64,000 nt of DNA from Stomoxys calcitrans (GCF_963082655.1 NC_081553.1:68352416-68416415), one strand, 5' to 3'; numbered from the stretch's first letter, positions 11,001 through 26,000 are shown. Translations and numbers: made by a program. The notes: a model not told the origin generated them from the letters alone.

Positions 11001-14000
11001 GCGCATTTATTATTCCAGTTCGTAGAAATGTGACGTAGCGCGGAGGTTAGCATGTCCGCCTATGACGCTGAACGCCTGGGATCGAATCCTGTCGAGACCA
11101 TCGGAAAAAATTTTCAGTGGTGGTTTTCCCCTCCTAATGCTGGCAACATTTGTGAGGTATTATGCCATGCAAAAACTTCTCTCCAAAGAGGTGTCGCACT
11201 GCGGCACAACGTTCGGACTCGTCTATAAAAAGGAGGCCCCTTATCATTGAGCTTTAACTTGAATCGGACTGCACTCATTGATATGTGAGAAGTTTGCCCC
11301 TGTTCCTTAATGGAATGTTCATGGGCAAAATTTGCAATTTTTTGTGTCCTAGTGGCTTATGTTAGGCTTTTCGACATCCGTGTCCTATATGATTCAAATC
11401 GGTTTATATTTGGATATAGTTGCCAAAAAGACCAATATTTTGTTCTACAAAATTGAACAGAGACTTATATTTATTAACCACTTTTTGTCTGTGCCGAATT
11501 CTGATGCTTAAATTAACCAACGAAAGGGGGTTTGCATATATACCCGAGGTGGTGGGTATCCAAAGTACGCCCCGGCCGAACTTAATGCCTTTTTACTTGT
11601 TTTCATTTCCGAAGATTTTATTTTCAATATTTTAGCAGATTTTTTGTGTTTAAAACAGCAGGAACAGTACGAAATGTTTGCTACAAGAGCAGAACTATGT
11701 TTGCTGAAACAGCCGTCATATCTGTTTTTCCTTTTTCAGCAATCAAAAACTGTGTTGTTTTAGCAACCATTTTTGGTGTTTTGAATAACAAAGTTTGTTG
11801 AGTGAATTCATGACATTTTAAGCCTATCTAGCCATGGCCGTACGTCTTTTCTTCATCCATCTCTTTTTCCATCTGCCGAAATTAAGCAAACTTTCTCTCA
11901 GATATACTTTTTCATACAATATTGATTTGAATTAAATTCTCATTGTAATAGAATTTTTTTTAAACTTACTTAACGAACTGATTTTAAAGAATTTCTTGTT
12001 TCTAGATTCAACAAATTTTCTCAATTCAAGAACATATCATCACATTAGCATGAGGAGGGAAAATACACTAGAATGAACTGCACTATATCAATGTCAGTGC
12101 ATGTTAACACACATTAACTCTGAAGGTTGTCTCATTTCTGTAGCGAAGAGTTATAGCTGAGTAATGTTGTATTTGAAATATGATTTCATAGTAAAACGGG
12201 TTGCATTATAAATATTCCATGACACTGATTATTTAAGACCTCGGAAGGAGTACGAAGCTAAACAAAGTGTAGAGTCGCATTGCATTAATGAGAAAGATGG
12301 TATGTGATTTTTGCATTTACAGGACATGTAGACTAGGGTGATGACTTTTTGACTTTTTTTTCAAAAAAAAAATAAAAATTTCCTGTTCCACAAACTAATG
12401 AATTTTTGAACTAGCAAAAATCAAAGATTTTAGGAACCTAACAAGGATAGTAGAGACCGCTTTACAGGGGAGCTACAATATATCAGGTTATAGACTGATT
12501 TTAACCGTATTTGGCACAGTTGTTGGAAGCCACAATGCAAAATTTCAGCCATATCGACAAAAATTGCGGCTTGAAAGAACTCAAGAAGTCATATCGGAAG
12601 ATCGGTTTAAAATGGGGGATAAACAGATTATTGGATTCGTACTAAGTGCAGTTGCTGGAAGTCGTAAAAGAACACTACATGCAAAATATCAGCCAAATCG
12701 GACAAAAATTGTGGCTTGTAAGGGCTCAAGAAGTCAAATCGGGAGATCGGTTTATATGGGAGCTATATAAGGTTATATACCGATTTAGACAGTACTTGGC
12801 ACAGTTGTTAGAAGTCGTAACAGAACACTACATGCCAAATTTCAGCCAATTTGGAAGAAAATTGCGGCTTGTAAGGGCTCAACAAGTCAAATCAAGTGAT
12901 CGGTTTATATGAGAGCTATATCAGATTATAGACCAATTTGGACCGCTCTTGGCAGAATTTTTGAAAGTCATAACAAAACACTACGTTGTAAATTTCAGTC
13001 AAATCGAGAAAAATTGCGGCTTGTAAGGGCTCAAGAATTCAAATCGGGAAATCGCTTTATATGGGACCTATATCAAAATCTAAACCGATATGACCCATAT
13101 GCAAGCCCCGATGACCTACATCGATATTAAGTATCAAGGCAAATTTTCAAGCGGCTAGCTCTGCGCGTTCTACCGCTTTCGTGATTTCGACAGACGGACG
13201 GACATGGCTAGATCGACTCAGAACGTCGAAACGATCAAGAATATATATACTACTGCCCAGGGCCCGCTCTGCTACGCCTTCTTTAACTCTCTAATATCTT
13301 TTTAGGGTGGGGACACTTGCCCTGAATGTGGATATCGTGCTACTGTAGCCCTTGTCCGCCTAAGACACTGAATGGCTGCGTTCGAATCCTGGCGGAAATT
13401 CGGACAAAATTTAAAACGGTGGTTATCTCCTTTTAAATGTTGGCGACATTTGCGATACACCATGCAATGCATGGTCATGTAAAAAATTCTCCCCAAAGAG
13501 GTGTCGCACTGCCGTTCGAACTCGGCTATAAAAAAGGTCCCTTATCGTTGATAAAGTCAACTTCAATCGAAAAGCACTCATTGAGGTGTGAAAAGAAGAA
13601 AAAACCCCTGCTCAGTTCCTGGGTAAATTTTTACTCCATTCATATTACCGTATTAGTAAATATTTCGGGTTTTGGGGGTATTTTGCCATTACTTCGACCT
13701 AATTTTGACATACAAAATTAGGTCCAAGTAGGGGCGACCTGCCATATTTGTAATCTACTGGCGGATACTTTTCATTTCAGTCCCATATTGATAGGAACAT
13801 TAAATCTATCTGTTTAGAGGAGATTTGGGGTTGGGGCGGCCCGCAGGGTACTTGGATCCAAAATTTAATACGATATTCATTAACTTGTCTCCAATACCTT
13901 TCATTTGATATCCATATTGTGCCTATCAGTCCACTTTTGGTTTTGAGTGGCGTTTTTGGTGTAAGGGCCACCATCCGATATCTAAAAATTATATAACCTA

Positions 14001-17000
14001 TTTTTTTTCATTCCACGGAACACACAAACAAACCGAGTCTCATATAGTCATGATGGGTCATATGCCCATTTGGGGGGTTTTTGAGGGGTGGGGTGACCCC
14101 CCACACTTCGATTTGATTTGGTATGCCAGATTCGTAATCTACTTCCGAACCGAGTCTCATATAGTCATGATGTGTCATATGCCCATTTGGGGGGTTTTAA
14201 GGGGTGGGTTGACCCCCTACACTTCGATCTGATTTTGTATGCCAGATTCGTAATAGACTCCCGATTGCCTTTGATTTAAGCCACATATTGATATGGCCAA
14301 CCAATTTGTCTGCTTTTAGAGATTTTGTGGTTAGGGCGACTTCCTGGGTACTTGGAACCAATTTTTAATACCATTTGCATATTCTGCTCTTCAATACCTT
14401 TCATTTGATAACCATATTGTCTTTTTCAGTCCACTTGTGATTTTGGGTGGTATTTTTGTGGTTATGGGGAGGGTTCGCCCCCTTCCGATATCAAAAAATT
14501 ATAAAGCATATTTCTTCTTCTTGACCATATTCGTAATCTACTCCCGAATACCTTTGATTTGATTTGAACCTCTTTTAGGAGGACGTAGAGTTGGAGCAGC
14601 CCCCCAGTTATTTGGACCCAACACCTCATGCAAAATTTCAGCCAAATCGGATGAGAATTGCGCGCTCTATTGGCTCAAGAAGTCAAGACCCAAGATCAGT
14701 TTATATGATAGCTATACCAGATTATAAACCGATGTGAATCATACTTAAAACAGTTGTTGGAAGTGATACCAAAACACTACGTGCAAAATTTCAGTCAAAT
14801 CGGACGAGAATTACGCACTCCAGAAGCTCAAGAAGTCAAGACCCAAGATCGGTTTATATGGCAGCTATATCAAAAAATGAACCGAATTGAACCATACTTA
14901 GCGCCGTTGTTGAAAGTGACACCAAAACACCACGTGCAAAATTTCAGTCAAATCGGACGAGAATTGCGCCCTCTAGTGGCTCAAGACGTCAAGACCAAAA
15001 AAATTCAAATGATCTGGTTATATGACAGCTATATCAAAACATTAACCGATATGGCCCATTTACAATCCCAACTGACCTATGCTAATAGGAAATATTTGTG
15101 CAAAATTTCAAGCGCCCAGCTTTAGTCCTTCGAAAGTTAGCGTATTTTCGACAGACAGACGGACGGACGGACAGACGGACGGACGGACAGACGGACGGAC
15201 AGACGGACGGAGGGATAGACGAACGGACGGACATGGCTAGATCGACATAAAATGACATGACGATCAAGAATACTCTATGGGGTCTCAGACGCATATTTCG
15301 AGGTGAACAAATTAGTATACCCCCATCCTATGGTGGAGGGTATAAAAATTATAAAGCCAATGTTTCCTTCCAGTCCAACCTACACAATAAACATTTATTT
15401 TCTTCGAATTTAAATTCGCATTACATTTTCCAACGTTTTTTCGTAGAAAATATCGCAAAATTGAGATATAAAGAAAAATTTTAAAGCATGTGTGTGTGAA
15501 TGTACACTTGGCGTCTGGATATTTTTCCGTTTAATCAAACATTTTTTTTTTCATAATAAATGTTAAACAATTTATTTCATTTGAAATGTGTTATTACCCC
15601 ACCTCATTAAAGGATACAATTTTTCATAACCAGCAATTGCAAATGAAGACCTAACATAACAAGCTTGCTCAGAATAAACACCCTGCAAATTGGTATGGCA
15701 TCATCCACAATTGCTTCATCTCAAAAATTTAAATTTGTTGATTAAAATTATACCTAATGTTGGGATTCTCAATAATACAGCAGCTAGCTAAATTGCACAG
15801 TAAATCACTTCATGATCCATCTGCTCGTCCCCCCTCATACCCAAACAGAGACACCATCCGCCCATGAATGTGGTTATGAAGATTGAGCTGCTTGAGCTAC
15901 AGAAGAAGGAGCAAGTAAAAGAGTGCTAAGTTCGGCCGGGCCGAATCTTATATACCCTCCACCATGGGTCGCATTTGTCGAGCTCTTTCCACGGTATCTC
16001 TTTTTAGGCAAACAAAGGATAAAAGAAAAGATTTGCTCTGCTATTAGAGCGATATCAAGATATGGTCCGGTTCGGACCACAATTATATTGTATGTTAGAG
16101 ACCTGTGTAAAATGTCAGCCAATTCGAATAAGAATTGCGCCCTTTGGGGGCTCAAGAAGCAAAATCGGGAGATCGGTTTATATGGGAGCTGTATCAAGCT
16201 ATTGATCAATTCAGACCCTATTAGACAAGTATGTTGAAAGTCATGAGACAAGCCGTCGAACAAAATGTCATTCCAATCGGATAAGAATTGCGCACTCTAG
16301 AGGCTCAAGAAATCAAGACCCAAGATCGGTTTATATGGCAGCTACATTAGGCTATTGACCGATTGGAACCTAATTTAGCACAGTTCATGGATATCATAAC
16401 AAAACACGTCATGCAAAATTTCATTCCAATCTAATAGGAATTGCCCCTTTAGAGGCTCAAGAGGTCAAGACCCAAGTTCGGTTTATATGGCAGCTATATC
16501 AGGTTATGAACCGTTTTGAACCATACCTGGCACAGTTGTTGGATATCATAACAAAACACGTCGTGCAAAATTTCATTCCAATCTGATAAGAATTGCGCGC
16601 TCTAGAGGCTCAAGGAATCAAGACCCAAGATCGGTTTATATGACAGCTATATCAGGTTATGGACTGATATGGCCCATTACAATCCCAATCGACCTACACT
16701 AATAAGAAGTATTTGTGCAAGATTTCAAGCGGCTAGCTTTTCTCCTTCGAAAGTTAGCGTGCTTTCGACAGACAGACAGACGGACATGGCTAGATGGACA
16801 TAAAATGTCATGACGATCAAGAATATCTATACTTTATGGGGTCTCAGAGGAATATTTCGAGTAGTTACAAACAGAATGACCAAATTAGTATACCCCCCAT
16901 CCTATGGTGGAGGGTATAAAAAGGACAAAACTCAGTGCTAAAAGGTTGATAAAATTTCAAAACATACTTTTACTTTTAGCAGTGGAATGCATGACAACCG

Positions 17001-20000
17001 CCTGCGAGTATCTTATTACAGCCAAAAGCAAGCAGGAGGAGTTGCAAATGGTAAAGCACAAAATATTGTTACCGAAAAAAGCCATAAACAAATTTGATTT
17101 ATTCAAAATGTCTTCCAAAACACACGCAAACATTTCTGTTACTCTGATGACGATGAGTACGACAACTACATTAGCAGTGTGAGTGATTTGTGGCTGTGGA
17201 ACATCTGGAGCGATTTTCTTTCTCAACGACTTTAATTTTAAATAACGACAAACAAATTCCAATGAAATTGTAGAGGAAAATTCTACGATGACATCACAAT
17301 TTCTTTAACTAACTAAATTTTGCAATCTATAAATAAAATATAAGGCTGCTTTTTATAATACCTAACATATTTAAAATTGCAAGACATTTCGCTCCTACAA
17401 AAAAAAAGGAAATACTATCTGCCATGCATATACACTTGCAATTAAATTGGGTTATCAATTATTAAAACACCTCAGAAATTTCACTTTTTTTGTGGACATG
17501 TAAAACTTATACGAACGTTGACTTATATTAAAGAGCAGAGAAGCAAAAATTTTTACGAAAAAGATATTAGAATATAAACTGAAAAACTTATTAGGTTAGG
17601 TTTAAGTGACAGTCTGCCTGCAGACTCACTTAGACGCTTTCGTCCATTGTGATACCACAGGAACAGAAGAAGGAAGATGCCTTCTACTTCCTACCGTTGA
17701 ACCATCCAGATCGTTTCCAAAAGCCCAACAATGCGCAATGTTTACATCCACTAAATCAGACAGGTTCTCAAAGAAATGAGAACCTAAAGTGGAACTCCTT
17801 CTGACTGCCTGTGACACAGAAGGTGTTCCATAGTCTCTTCTTCTTCGATACGCACACAGCTTCTGTAAAAGTCGTTGCTGGCAACCTTCAGTCTGTCAGC
17901 ATGTTTTCCGATTAGGCAGTGACCTGTCATGACGGACACCATGACTGAGACGTCTGTTCTAGCCAGTGACAGCAAAGCGGCAGACGTCTTCAAGTCTAGT
18001 TTAGGACACATAGTTTTGGAATGGTCACAGCCCCTCTTTGTGACCATCTATCATTCGTTGTCCATCGGGCCTGGTCCTAAAAACTTAGCTTCATGCCGCT
18101 AAAGACATACCCACAGTTTTCAGTTTCCCTGGAATGTGTGTGTATTCCTAGTCTCGCAAGCTCGTCCGCTTTACAATTCTCAGGTGAATTTTGAACTGTC
18201 TCGTTGAGAGACCTGCGACAGTCCAGGGTGGTTTTTGTGTTCAGAAATATGTACTCCAGGCATTTATTGGCTGCCTGGCTGTTTGAGAAGATATTTATGT
18301 CAATCGTCGTTATGACATTAAATCTTAGCCATTCCATTACTTCCTGAATTGCAAGGATTTCCGCTTGATGCACACTGCAGTGGTCGGGTAACCTCTTCGA
18401 TATGACCAGTTCTAGATCTTTAGAGTATACCCCAAAGCCCACCTGGTCGTTTAGTTTGGAACCATCCATATAGAAGTCTATGTAACTTCTATTACCAGGG
18501 ATATTGTAGTTCCAATCGGTTCTCCCAGGAATAATGGTACAGTAATTTTTATCGAAAAGCGGATCAGGTAGGGTGTAATCGACACTGCCGGGAACATCGG
18601 ATATTGTATCAAGGATAACACAGTGTCTGTAGCCGCCACATGACCAAAGAGAAAGCTTACTTAGCCTCACGGCAGTGGTCGCTGCAATTTGCGTAGCCAC
18701 AATATCTAGAGGCATTATATGTAGCATTCAATTCAGAGCGTCAGATGGTGTCGTCCTCAGTGCGGCTGTGATGCACAAACAAGCCATCGTTTGGATCCGG
18801 TAGAATATTGAACAGTAGGTGGACTTTTGAAGCGCCATCCACCAGACCACAACACCATATTTAATTATAGGTCTGACAACGACAGTATATACCTAATGCA
18901 TGACGCGCGGTCTAAGCCCCCCACTTTTGCCAATGGCTCTCTTGCAGGTGTATAGGGCAATGTTGGCTTTGAAGTTAATATTCATGTCCAACAAAACACC
19001 CACTTATTTTCCGCTTTCTGTAAATGGAACATTCTCTCCTCGCAACGAGACAGGTTACACTGTAGGCCACTTGTATCTTCTGCTGAAAAGAGCTACTTCT
19101 GTCTTGCACGGACTTATACCTAGACCTCTGTCGGTAGCCCACTTTACTGTTGCACGTAGAACTTCCTGAAGTATATCTCTAAGAGTGCTGGGAAACTATG
19201 TCCTAACCGCAATTGCCACGTCATCAGCATACGCGACCACTTTTACACTTTTTCCTTCCAGAGACAATAATTTATTGTTAATGGCTATATTCCAAAGTAG
19301 AGGAGAGGTGTTATGCATCTTTTAGTAATTAAGTTATTAACAAACTTTCTTATGGTAGAGTTGACGCCTTGAAACTCCAAGAGACTTCAGCATAAAGGAT
19401 GACAAACTAATAGGACGAAAATATTTCACCTTCGCATGGTAAGGTTTTCCTGCTTTCAGAAAATGACCTTCTTATCCCTGCATCCCACTGGTGTATATGA
19501 CATGCTGATACATGCAGAGTGTATCTCCCTAATCTAAGGAACCAGTCTATCAGACACAGCTTATAAATCAAGCGGTGATAAATCATCAGGGCCTAGCGAT
19601 TTAAAGGAGTCTTAACTTCTTAGAATTTCCCGGGAAATGTCTATCAACGAATAGTTCTAGTGTTTCCTCACTAGACACCGTAATAAGTAGCGAGGACAGA
19701 ATCTTTGTTAGCCTAGAGGCGTTGGGTGTATGGATAGAGGATACGAGCAGGTCATAATCGAGGCAGCAATAGGAAACCTGGAAGGAATGGAAGAGGTTTC
19801 CGGATACCTTAAACGACACTTGAGGTCAAGTGCGAGGCACTGCTGCCAGTGGCACAGACTTGGATTGACATAACCCTAGTATTGCCGTCAGGAAGATGGT
19901 GTTACACGGATGGATCAAAGCTAGGGGCTGAGTGGGCTTGGGGGTATATTTAAGGAAAATTGGAACAAAAATGTGGGTTCCAGAGCAAAAATACCAAAAA

Positions 20001-23000
20001 TTGGGGGTACGTTTGAATGGCACCTACACCTAAAGTTGGGCCGACCTGGACCATATTAGGCACAGATGTAGATATGTCTAAACAAAAACTCCTTTTTCCA
20101 AATTTCGGCCAAATCGGGCATTTACATAGGAAATGTCCCAACTTTACGTCATATTGTCCACTTGTCCTACACCTAAACGCACCTAGAAGACATAAGGATG
20201 CACTCAATGATAACAAAAGTCATACTGAGCTCCTTTCTATTTGCTCTCTGTAAAAGCCTCGTCTTCCCACGATCACGAACCCCATGTAGGGTTTTTATTG
20301 TTCTACCGACTATTTTCCTGTTTCACAGTGCTACATGCGCATTCGTTGTGCTCTCCCTAACTCGGACTACGTCGCCCCGAAAGGCTTCGAATTCATCAAT
20401 TCCAAGATAACTGTCTTCTAGTCCCTAAGGCCAATTCGCCTTTTCTTTCGTTCCAACATATGGTAACCAAAAGAAGCGCACCATGACATACTCAGGAAAG
20501 GCGTTACTGTACTTCTCACACTCCGAGAGTTTTCGTGACATTGTCTTCCTGGTTTTTATGCGCAGATGGCCAGTCTACTGTCCTCCTCGCATTAACACCA
20601 TACAACCTCATTCATTCGATGATCGGCCGGATCTCTGCCTGCAGGACCGTATTATGGTCAGGCAGTCGAAGACAGATCACAGTCTCTGGGTTCTCAACAT
20701 ATACCCCCAGTCCCACTCTGTCAACTAGCTTTGATCCATTCGTGTAGCATGAATTTCCCAATGACAATACCTGTGTTCCGTCAATCGATGACTGTGCCCG
20801 GCAGTAGTGCCTCGAATTCGACCTCAGGTAACCGATCCAAAATAGCTTCCATTCCATCCAAATTTCCAATCGTTAGCTCTACTATAACGCGATGGCCTTA
20901 AGTCTCATAGGCGCAGTGGCTGCGTTGTACTTAATCTGTATGATTGTGTCGGATATCTGGAATAGATCCTAATACAAACTTTGTTAATTACGAAATATTT
21001 TTTGCCAAAATTAGTGATGGTGGTTACTACAGATTCTCAGCCGGCACGACATAACTATGAGCACCACACAGGCCGGAACTTGAGCTCCGAGTTGTGTCGT
21101 GTCCATCTTTACCACGGGAAGCTTAGCTGAAAGCTATCGGGCGCGTCCACAGGCTGCGGATGGTGGAAAGCTAGGTTTTTAAGCGGAAAAGCTGCGAATG
21201 CGGCCGCTGGCAGTCAGCGATTTTCGAGAGGAGAGCCTCAATGTGGAGTCAGTTGGCACTGGCTCTTAATTAAATACTGAGTGCCAATGGTACTCGAGAT
21301 GAAAAGGCGAGTTATTGGCGCCTTCGAATAACCAAAGGCCAACATCATCGTCTGTTCCCAGGTTAGGGGCGGCTGGAGGTGAGCGTCGGATCTTGGAGCA
21401 AGCGGCTCGTCACAACGAGGGTTGCATGTGCAATCCCACAAAACCCATGCGGTTGGGGCGCTGGCCCAGTAAGCCGACCACGGAATACTATGAGAAACAA
21501 AGGAATAGTAAAAACGGACCCCTCCAACGTTGACGACCCACGCAAACAAAAAAAGAACCATGATTTGCGGATCTGCACCTGGAATGTCAGCACCCTTTAT
21601 AGAGAAGGTGCGGTATACGCGCTGGCGGATGTATTGGAGAACTATTTACAAGGCAGATATTACCGTCTTACAGGAATACCACACGGTGACGAATTATACT
21701 ATAGCTGCCACAACATGAAGCATGCATTCGGCTGTGGATTTCTGGTTAGTCGGAGACTGAAACACCTTGTCTCCAGTATTACTCCGGTGGCTACTAAACA
21801 TCAAACCGATGGCTTTGGTGCAGGCATATCCGCCTGCAGACACAAAGAAGGAAAACTAGTAACTGACACAGATAGCATGCTGAGGATATGGAACGAATAT
21901 TTTACACAACTGCTAATGTTCAACGTTGGCGGCGAAGAGCATACCACAGAACCGATCAATGATAATGGTATAGAATGTTCACCTCCTACTCAGAATGGGG
22001 TCCATGTAGCAGTGACCCGTCTGAAGAACAACAAGGCAGCAGGAGCCGACGGGTTACCCGCTGAACTCTTTAAGACCGGAGGCGACACGCTGATAAGGCG
22101 TATGAATCAGATTATCTGCGCAATTTGGCTAGAAGAACGCATACCCAATGATTGGAACCTCAGCATACTATGTCATGTACACAAGAAAGGAGACAAGACG
22201 GAATGTGCCAACAGAGGAATAAGTCTCCTCCCCATCGCATACAAGATACTCTCGAGCGTACTTTGTGAAAGAATAAAACTTAAATTCAATGAGATAATTG
22301 GGCCTTATCAATGAGGCTTTATACCTGGTAAGTCCACCCTGGACCAGATATTTACACTGCGCCAAATCCTGGAAAAGACCCGAGAAGGACAAATCCACAT
22401 CTACCACCTCTTCGTTGACTACAAAGCCGCTTTTGAAACCCCTTTACGTTCAAAGGTATTTCAAGCCATGTCTGAGTTTGGAATCCCTGCAAAATTAATA
22501 AGACTCTGCAGGATGACACTTGCTGATACGCGTTCCTCAGTAAGAATAGGAAAGAATCTCTCCGAACCAATGCCAAACGCGATTTCACACAAGGAAACAG
22601 CCTATCGTGTAATCAATATCCTACTGGAGAAGATTTTACGAGATGCCGATGTGAATAGATATGGCACACTAATCACAAGACAATACATGCTACTCGCCTA
22701 TGCTGACGACATCGATATCATAGGTCGGTCACCGGAAGTAGTAACTGCAGCCTTTGAAAGAATCGAAAGAGAGTCACTGAAAACGGGTCTGGCAGTAAAT
22801 GGAGATAAGACGAAATGGATGGTCTCCACTCCCAAAAAGCCTTGTACAACCGAGCAGATAAAGAAAATGGAGAAAGTTGGGAACCACAACTTTGAGACAG
22901 TCAGTAACTTTATCTACCTCGGCACCGTCGTAACCGAAACGAATGACACCAGTTGTGAGATTAAGCGAAGAATAATACTGGCAAACAGATGCTACTTTGG

Positions 23001-26000
23001 ACTAAGTAAGCAGTTTAGAAACAAGGCCACCTCTCGACAGACGAAGATTACACTTTACAAGACACTGATACTACCCGTGCTGTTATATGGTTCTGAAGCA
23101 TGGGTACTTGTGAAAGCAGATGAGGGAGTGCTTGGAGTGTTTGAGAGAAAGATTCTTCGTAAAATATATGGACCAGTTTGCGTTAACGGAGAATATAGGC
23201 GACGTATGAACCACGAGTTGTATGAGCTGTATGACGACGATAGCATAGTTACATGCATCAAAATACAACGGCTGCGTTGACTAGGTCATGATGTCAGAAT
23301 GGATGAAGAAGCTCCAGCAAAGAAGTCTTTTGAAGGCAAACACGGTGGTACACGCAAACCGGGAAGACCAAACGACCGATGGAAAAATTAAGTTGTGGGA
23401 GACACCTTGAAACTTGGTGGCAGAGATTTTAGAATGAGTGCAGAAGATCGAGACGCTTGTAACGCTATTTAACGTTCAGCTAGTGGACCAAATATTCTGT
23501 CGTAGCCAATTAAAGTAAAGTAAAGCAACTTTATCTACCTCGGCACTGGCGTTACCGAAACGAGTGACAACAGTTTTGAGATAAAGCGTAGAACAATACT
23601 GGCAAACAGATGCTACTTTGGCAGATTATGTAGGCAGTTTAGAAACAAAGCCATCTCTCGACAGACGAAGATTACACTTTACAAGACACTGATACTACCC
23701 GTGCTGTTATATGGTTCTGAGGCATGGGTACACGCAAACCGCGACAACCAAAAGCCCGATGGAAAGATCAAGTGGTGGGAGACACCTCGAAACTTGGTGT
23801 CAGAGATTTTAGAATGAGCGCAGAAGATCGAGACGCATGACACGCTATTCTAAGTTTGGCTAGTGGAACAAAAGTTCTGTCGTAGCCAATTAAAGTAAGG
23901 TTACTATAGATTAGGAAGTTTTTATTTTGTTTTTCTTTGCCTTACAATAGAACCTACTCCTTGTAGCATCCTAAGACCATCAGGTGTTATACATTGCGTG
24001 TAATTAACTAACTTTCAAATACCCAATAGAAAATACAATTCCCGAATCTCATTTTCTCATTTTTATTGTGTTTTTATTGCAGCTCCAACAACGGAAACAC
24101 CAATCGAGGAAGTCACAAATGCATTGTATGGCAAAAGTGTAAAATTTGCCATGACGCACAACATTGAATTGAAATTGCCCGAAATGATGTTTGATGGGGC
24201 CACATTTCGCATCTCACCCAAGTCCATTGAGGGTAATGGTGTCATAGCCAAACTGGAGCTAATACCAAAGCCAACCAATGGTGCACGTTTGGCTGGATTG
24301 ATTCTCATGAAGAAACTTCGTAAGTGTGAACGAAATATTTAAAAGAGATTTTGCTTTCATGAGTGTTTTTCTGTTTTAATTTGATTTTTTCTTTAAACTC
24401 TCCTTTCCTTTAGAAAAAATAATGAAGAGCAAAATTTTGTTATCATTTTTGGCCCTTGTTTTGATCATTAAGATAATCAAAGTTAAACTATTTTGGTTAC
24501 TACCCCTCATCATTGGTGTGGGAGCAGCCAAAAAGTTGCTGTTGAAATTCCTTCTCTTCCTATTTCCGGCATTGTCACATCTCTTCAAGCTATGTTCGTA
24601 TTATCAGCAGACATATCATTCGACCACGAAATACCATCATCATCATCATCACATTGATCATCATCATACGGTGAGTAATAGAAATGGAAATGAGCATAGA
24701 AAGCCAAGATAACAAAAAAAAAACAAAAGAAAAAATACTGAAAGTGTTCGCAAGTCATGAATGGGGAGATGGTGTTGCTTCATAAAACCCGTGGATGCTG
24801 TCTGTGTTTTTTTTTTTGTTGAACACAAACATCTTGTCACACAGTGGACGATTACAAGATTACATATGCAAATTAGCCAATTAGCATAAACAATTTGAAA
24901 AATGGATATTAAGCTATCAAAGACATTAGCTAATCCGCCAAGAATGTTGAATGAATGGGGAAAGAATTTAATACAGGTCACTGTAACGGGACTTTAAGCA
25001 ATTTTGTTCGTTAGAACTGTTAATGGTTTCATATGATACAGTGAGAGGACAAATCACATCGACTATCAGCTTCAAGTTGCTCAAAAGAAATGGGATAACA
25101 AATTTTCAAATATATTAAAGCATATTTGTATGACCTTCACAATTGGATTTGGGTATACTAACTTTGGCATACCGTTGTATTTGTACAATCGGTAAAAAAT
25201 TATGTAAGGTAAGGTTGAAAAGAGGGTGTTGGTATTAATTATTTATTGAGCCAAAGATCGACTTGCCTCTGGCCGGCCGAATCTCATATATCCTCCACCA
25301 TGGACCGCATTTGTTAAGTTCCATGCCTCGTATCTATCCAACGAAGGATAATGGATAAGAATGGCTATGCCATTGGAGTTATGTCAGGTTATGAACCTAT
25401 TCAGACCATACATGGTTTGGATGTTAGAGACCATGGTAGAAGTCATTGTACAAAATTACAGCGAATTGGGATAATTAATAACAAGTAAGAGCGTGAAGTT
25501 CGGACGGGCCGAATCTTATATACCCTCCACCATGGTCGCATCTGTCGAGTTCTTTGAGCAGTATCTCTTTTTAGGCTAACAAAGAATAATGAAAAAGGAC
25601 AGAGGTGCAGTGGAGCTATATAAAGTTATGTCCGTGACGATAAAGTTAACTTTAACTAGTAGAGACACAAACCAATTCAATTTTCAGCGTAATGTTAACA
25701 CGTTAACAGAGCTCTGTTATAAAGTTAACAGCAAATATTTAATAATAAAAAAACCATTTTATTAGGGAGATCGGTTTATATGGGAGCTGTATCAAGCCAT
25801 TGATCGATTCTGACCATATCGCCATAACGTATGTTGAAGGTCATGAAAGGAGCCGATGTAAAAAATTTCAGCCAAATCGGATGAGAATTGCGCCCTCTAG
25901 AGGCTCAAGAAGTCAAGATTCCAGATTGGTTTATATGGCAGCTACAATATATCAGGTTATGAACCGATTTGGACCATACTTCTCACAGTTGTTGGAAGTG

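Larger units (their letters stand above)
21030..23524 (+). mobile_element. RTE-like LINE, largest copy, endonuclease and reverse transcriptase, degenerate
   Basis: About 2.5 kb. The endonuclease start LRICTWNVSTLYREGAVYAL and a fragment ITVLQEYHTVTNYTIA are present, but the middle of the domain is deleted. RT follows: TRLKNNKAAGADGLPAELFK, HKKGDKTECANRGISLLPIA, then a stop at 22312-22314 and a frameshift; IYHLFVDYKAAFETPL (motif A, D present); AYADDIDIIGRSPEVVTAAF (motif C); ILPVLLYGSEAWVLV. The 3' end is CAATTAAAGTAAAGTAAAG. RTE assignment is from RT style; other clades are possible. Confidence 0.75.

Noticed and set aside
15156..15230. CRISPR-like short repeat array.
   Set aside because: Four-base GACA/GACG microsatellite without unique spacers, in a eukaryotic genome.
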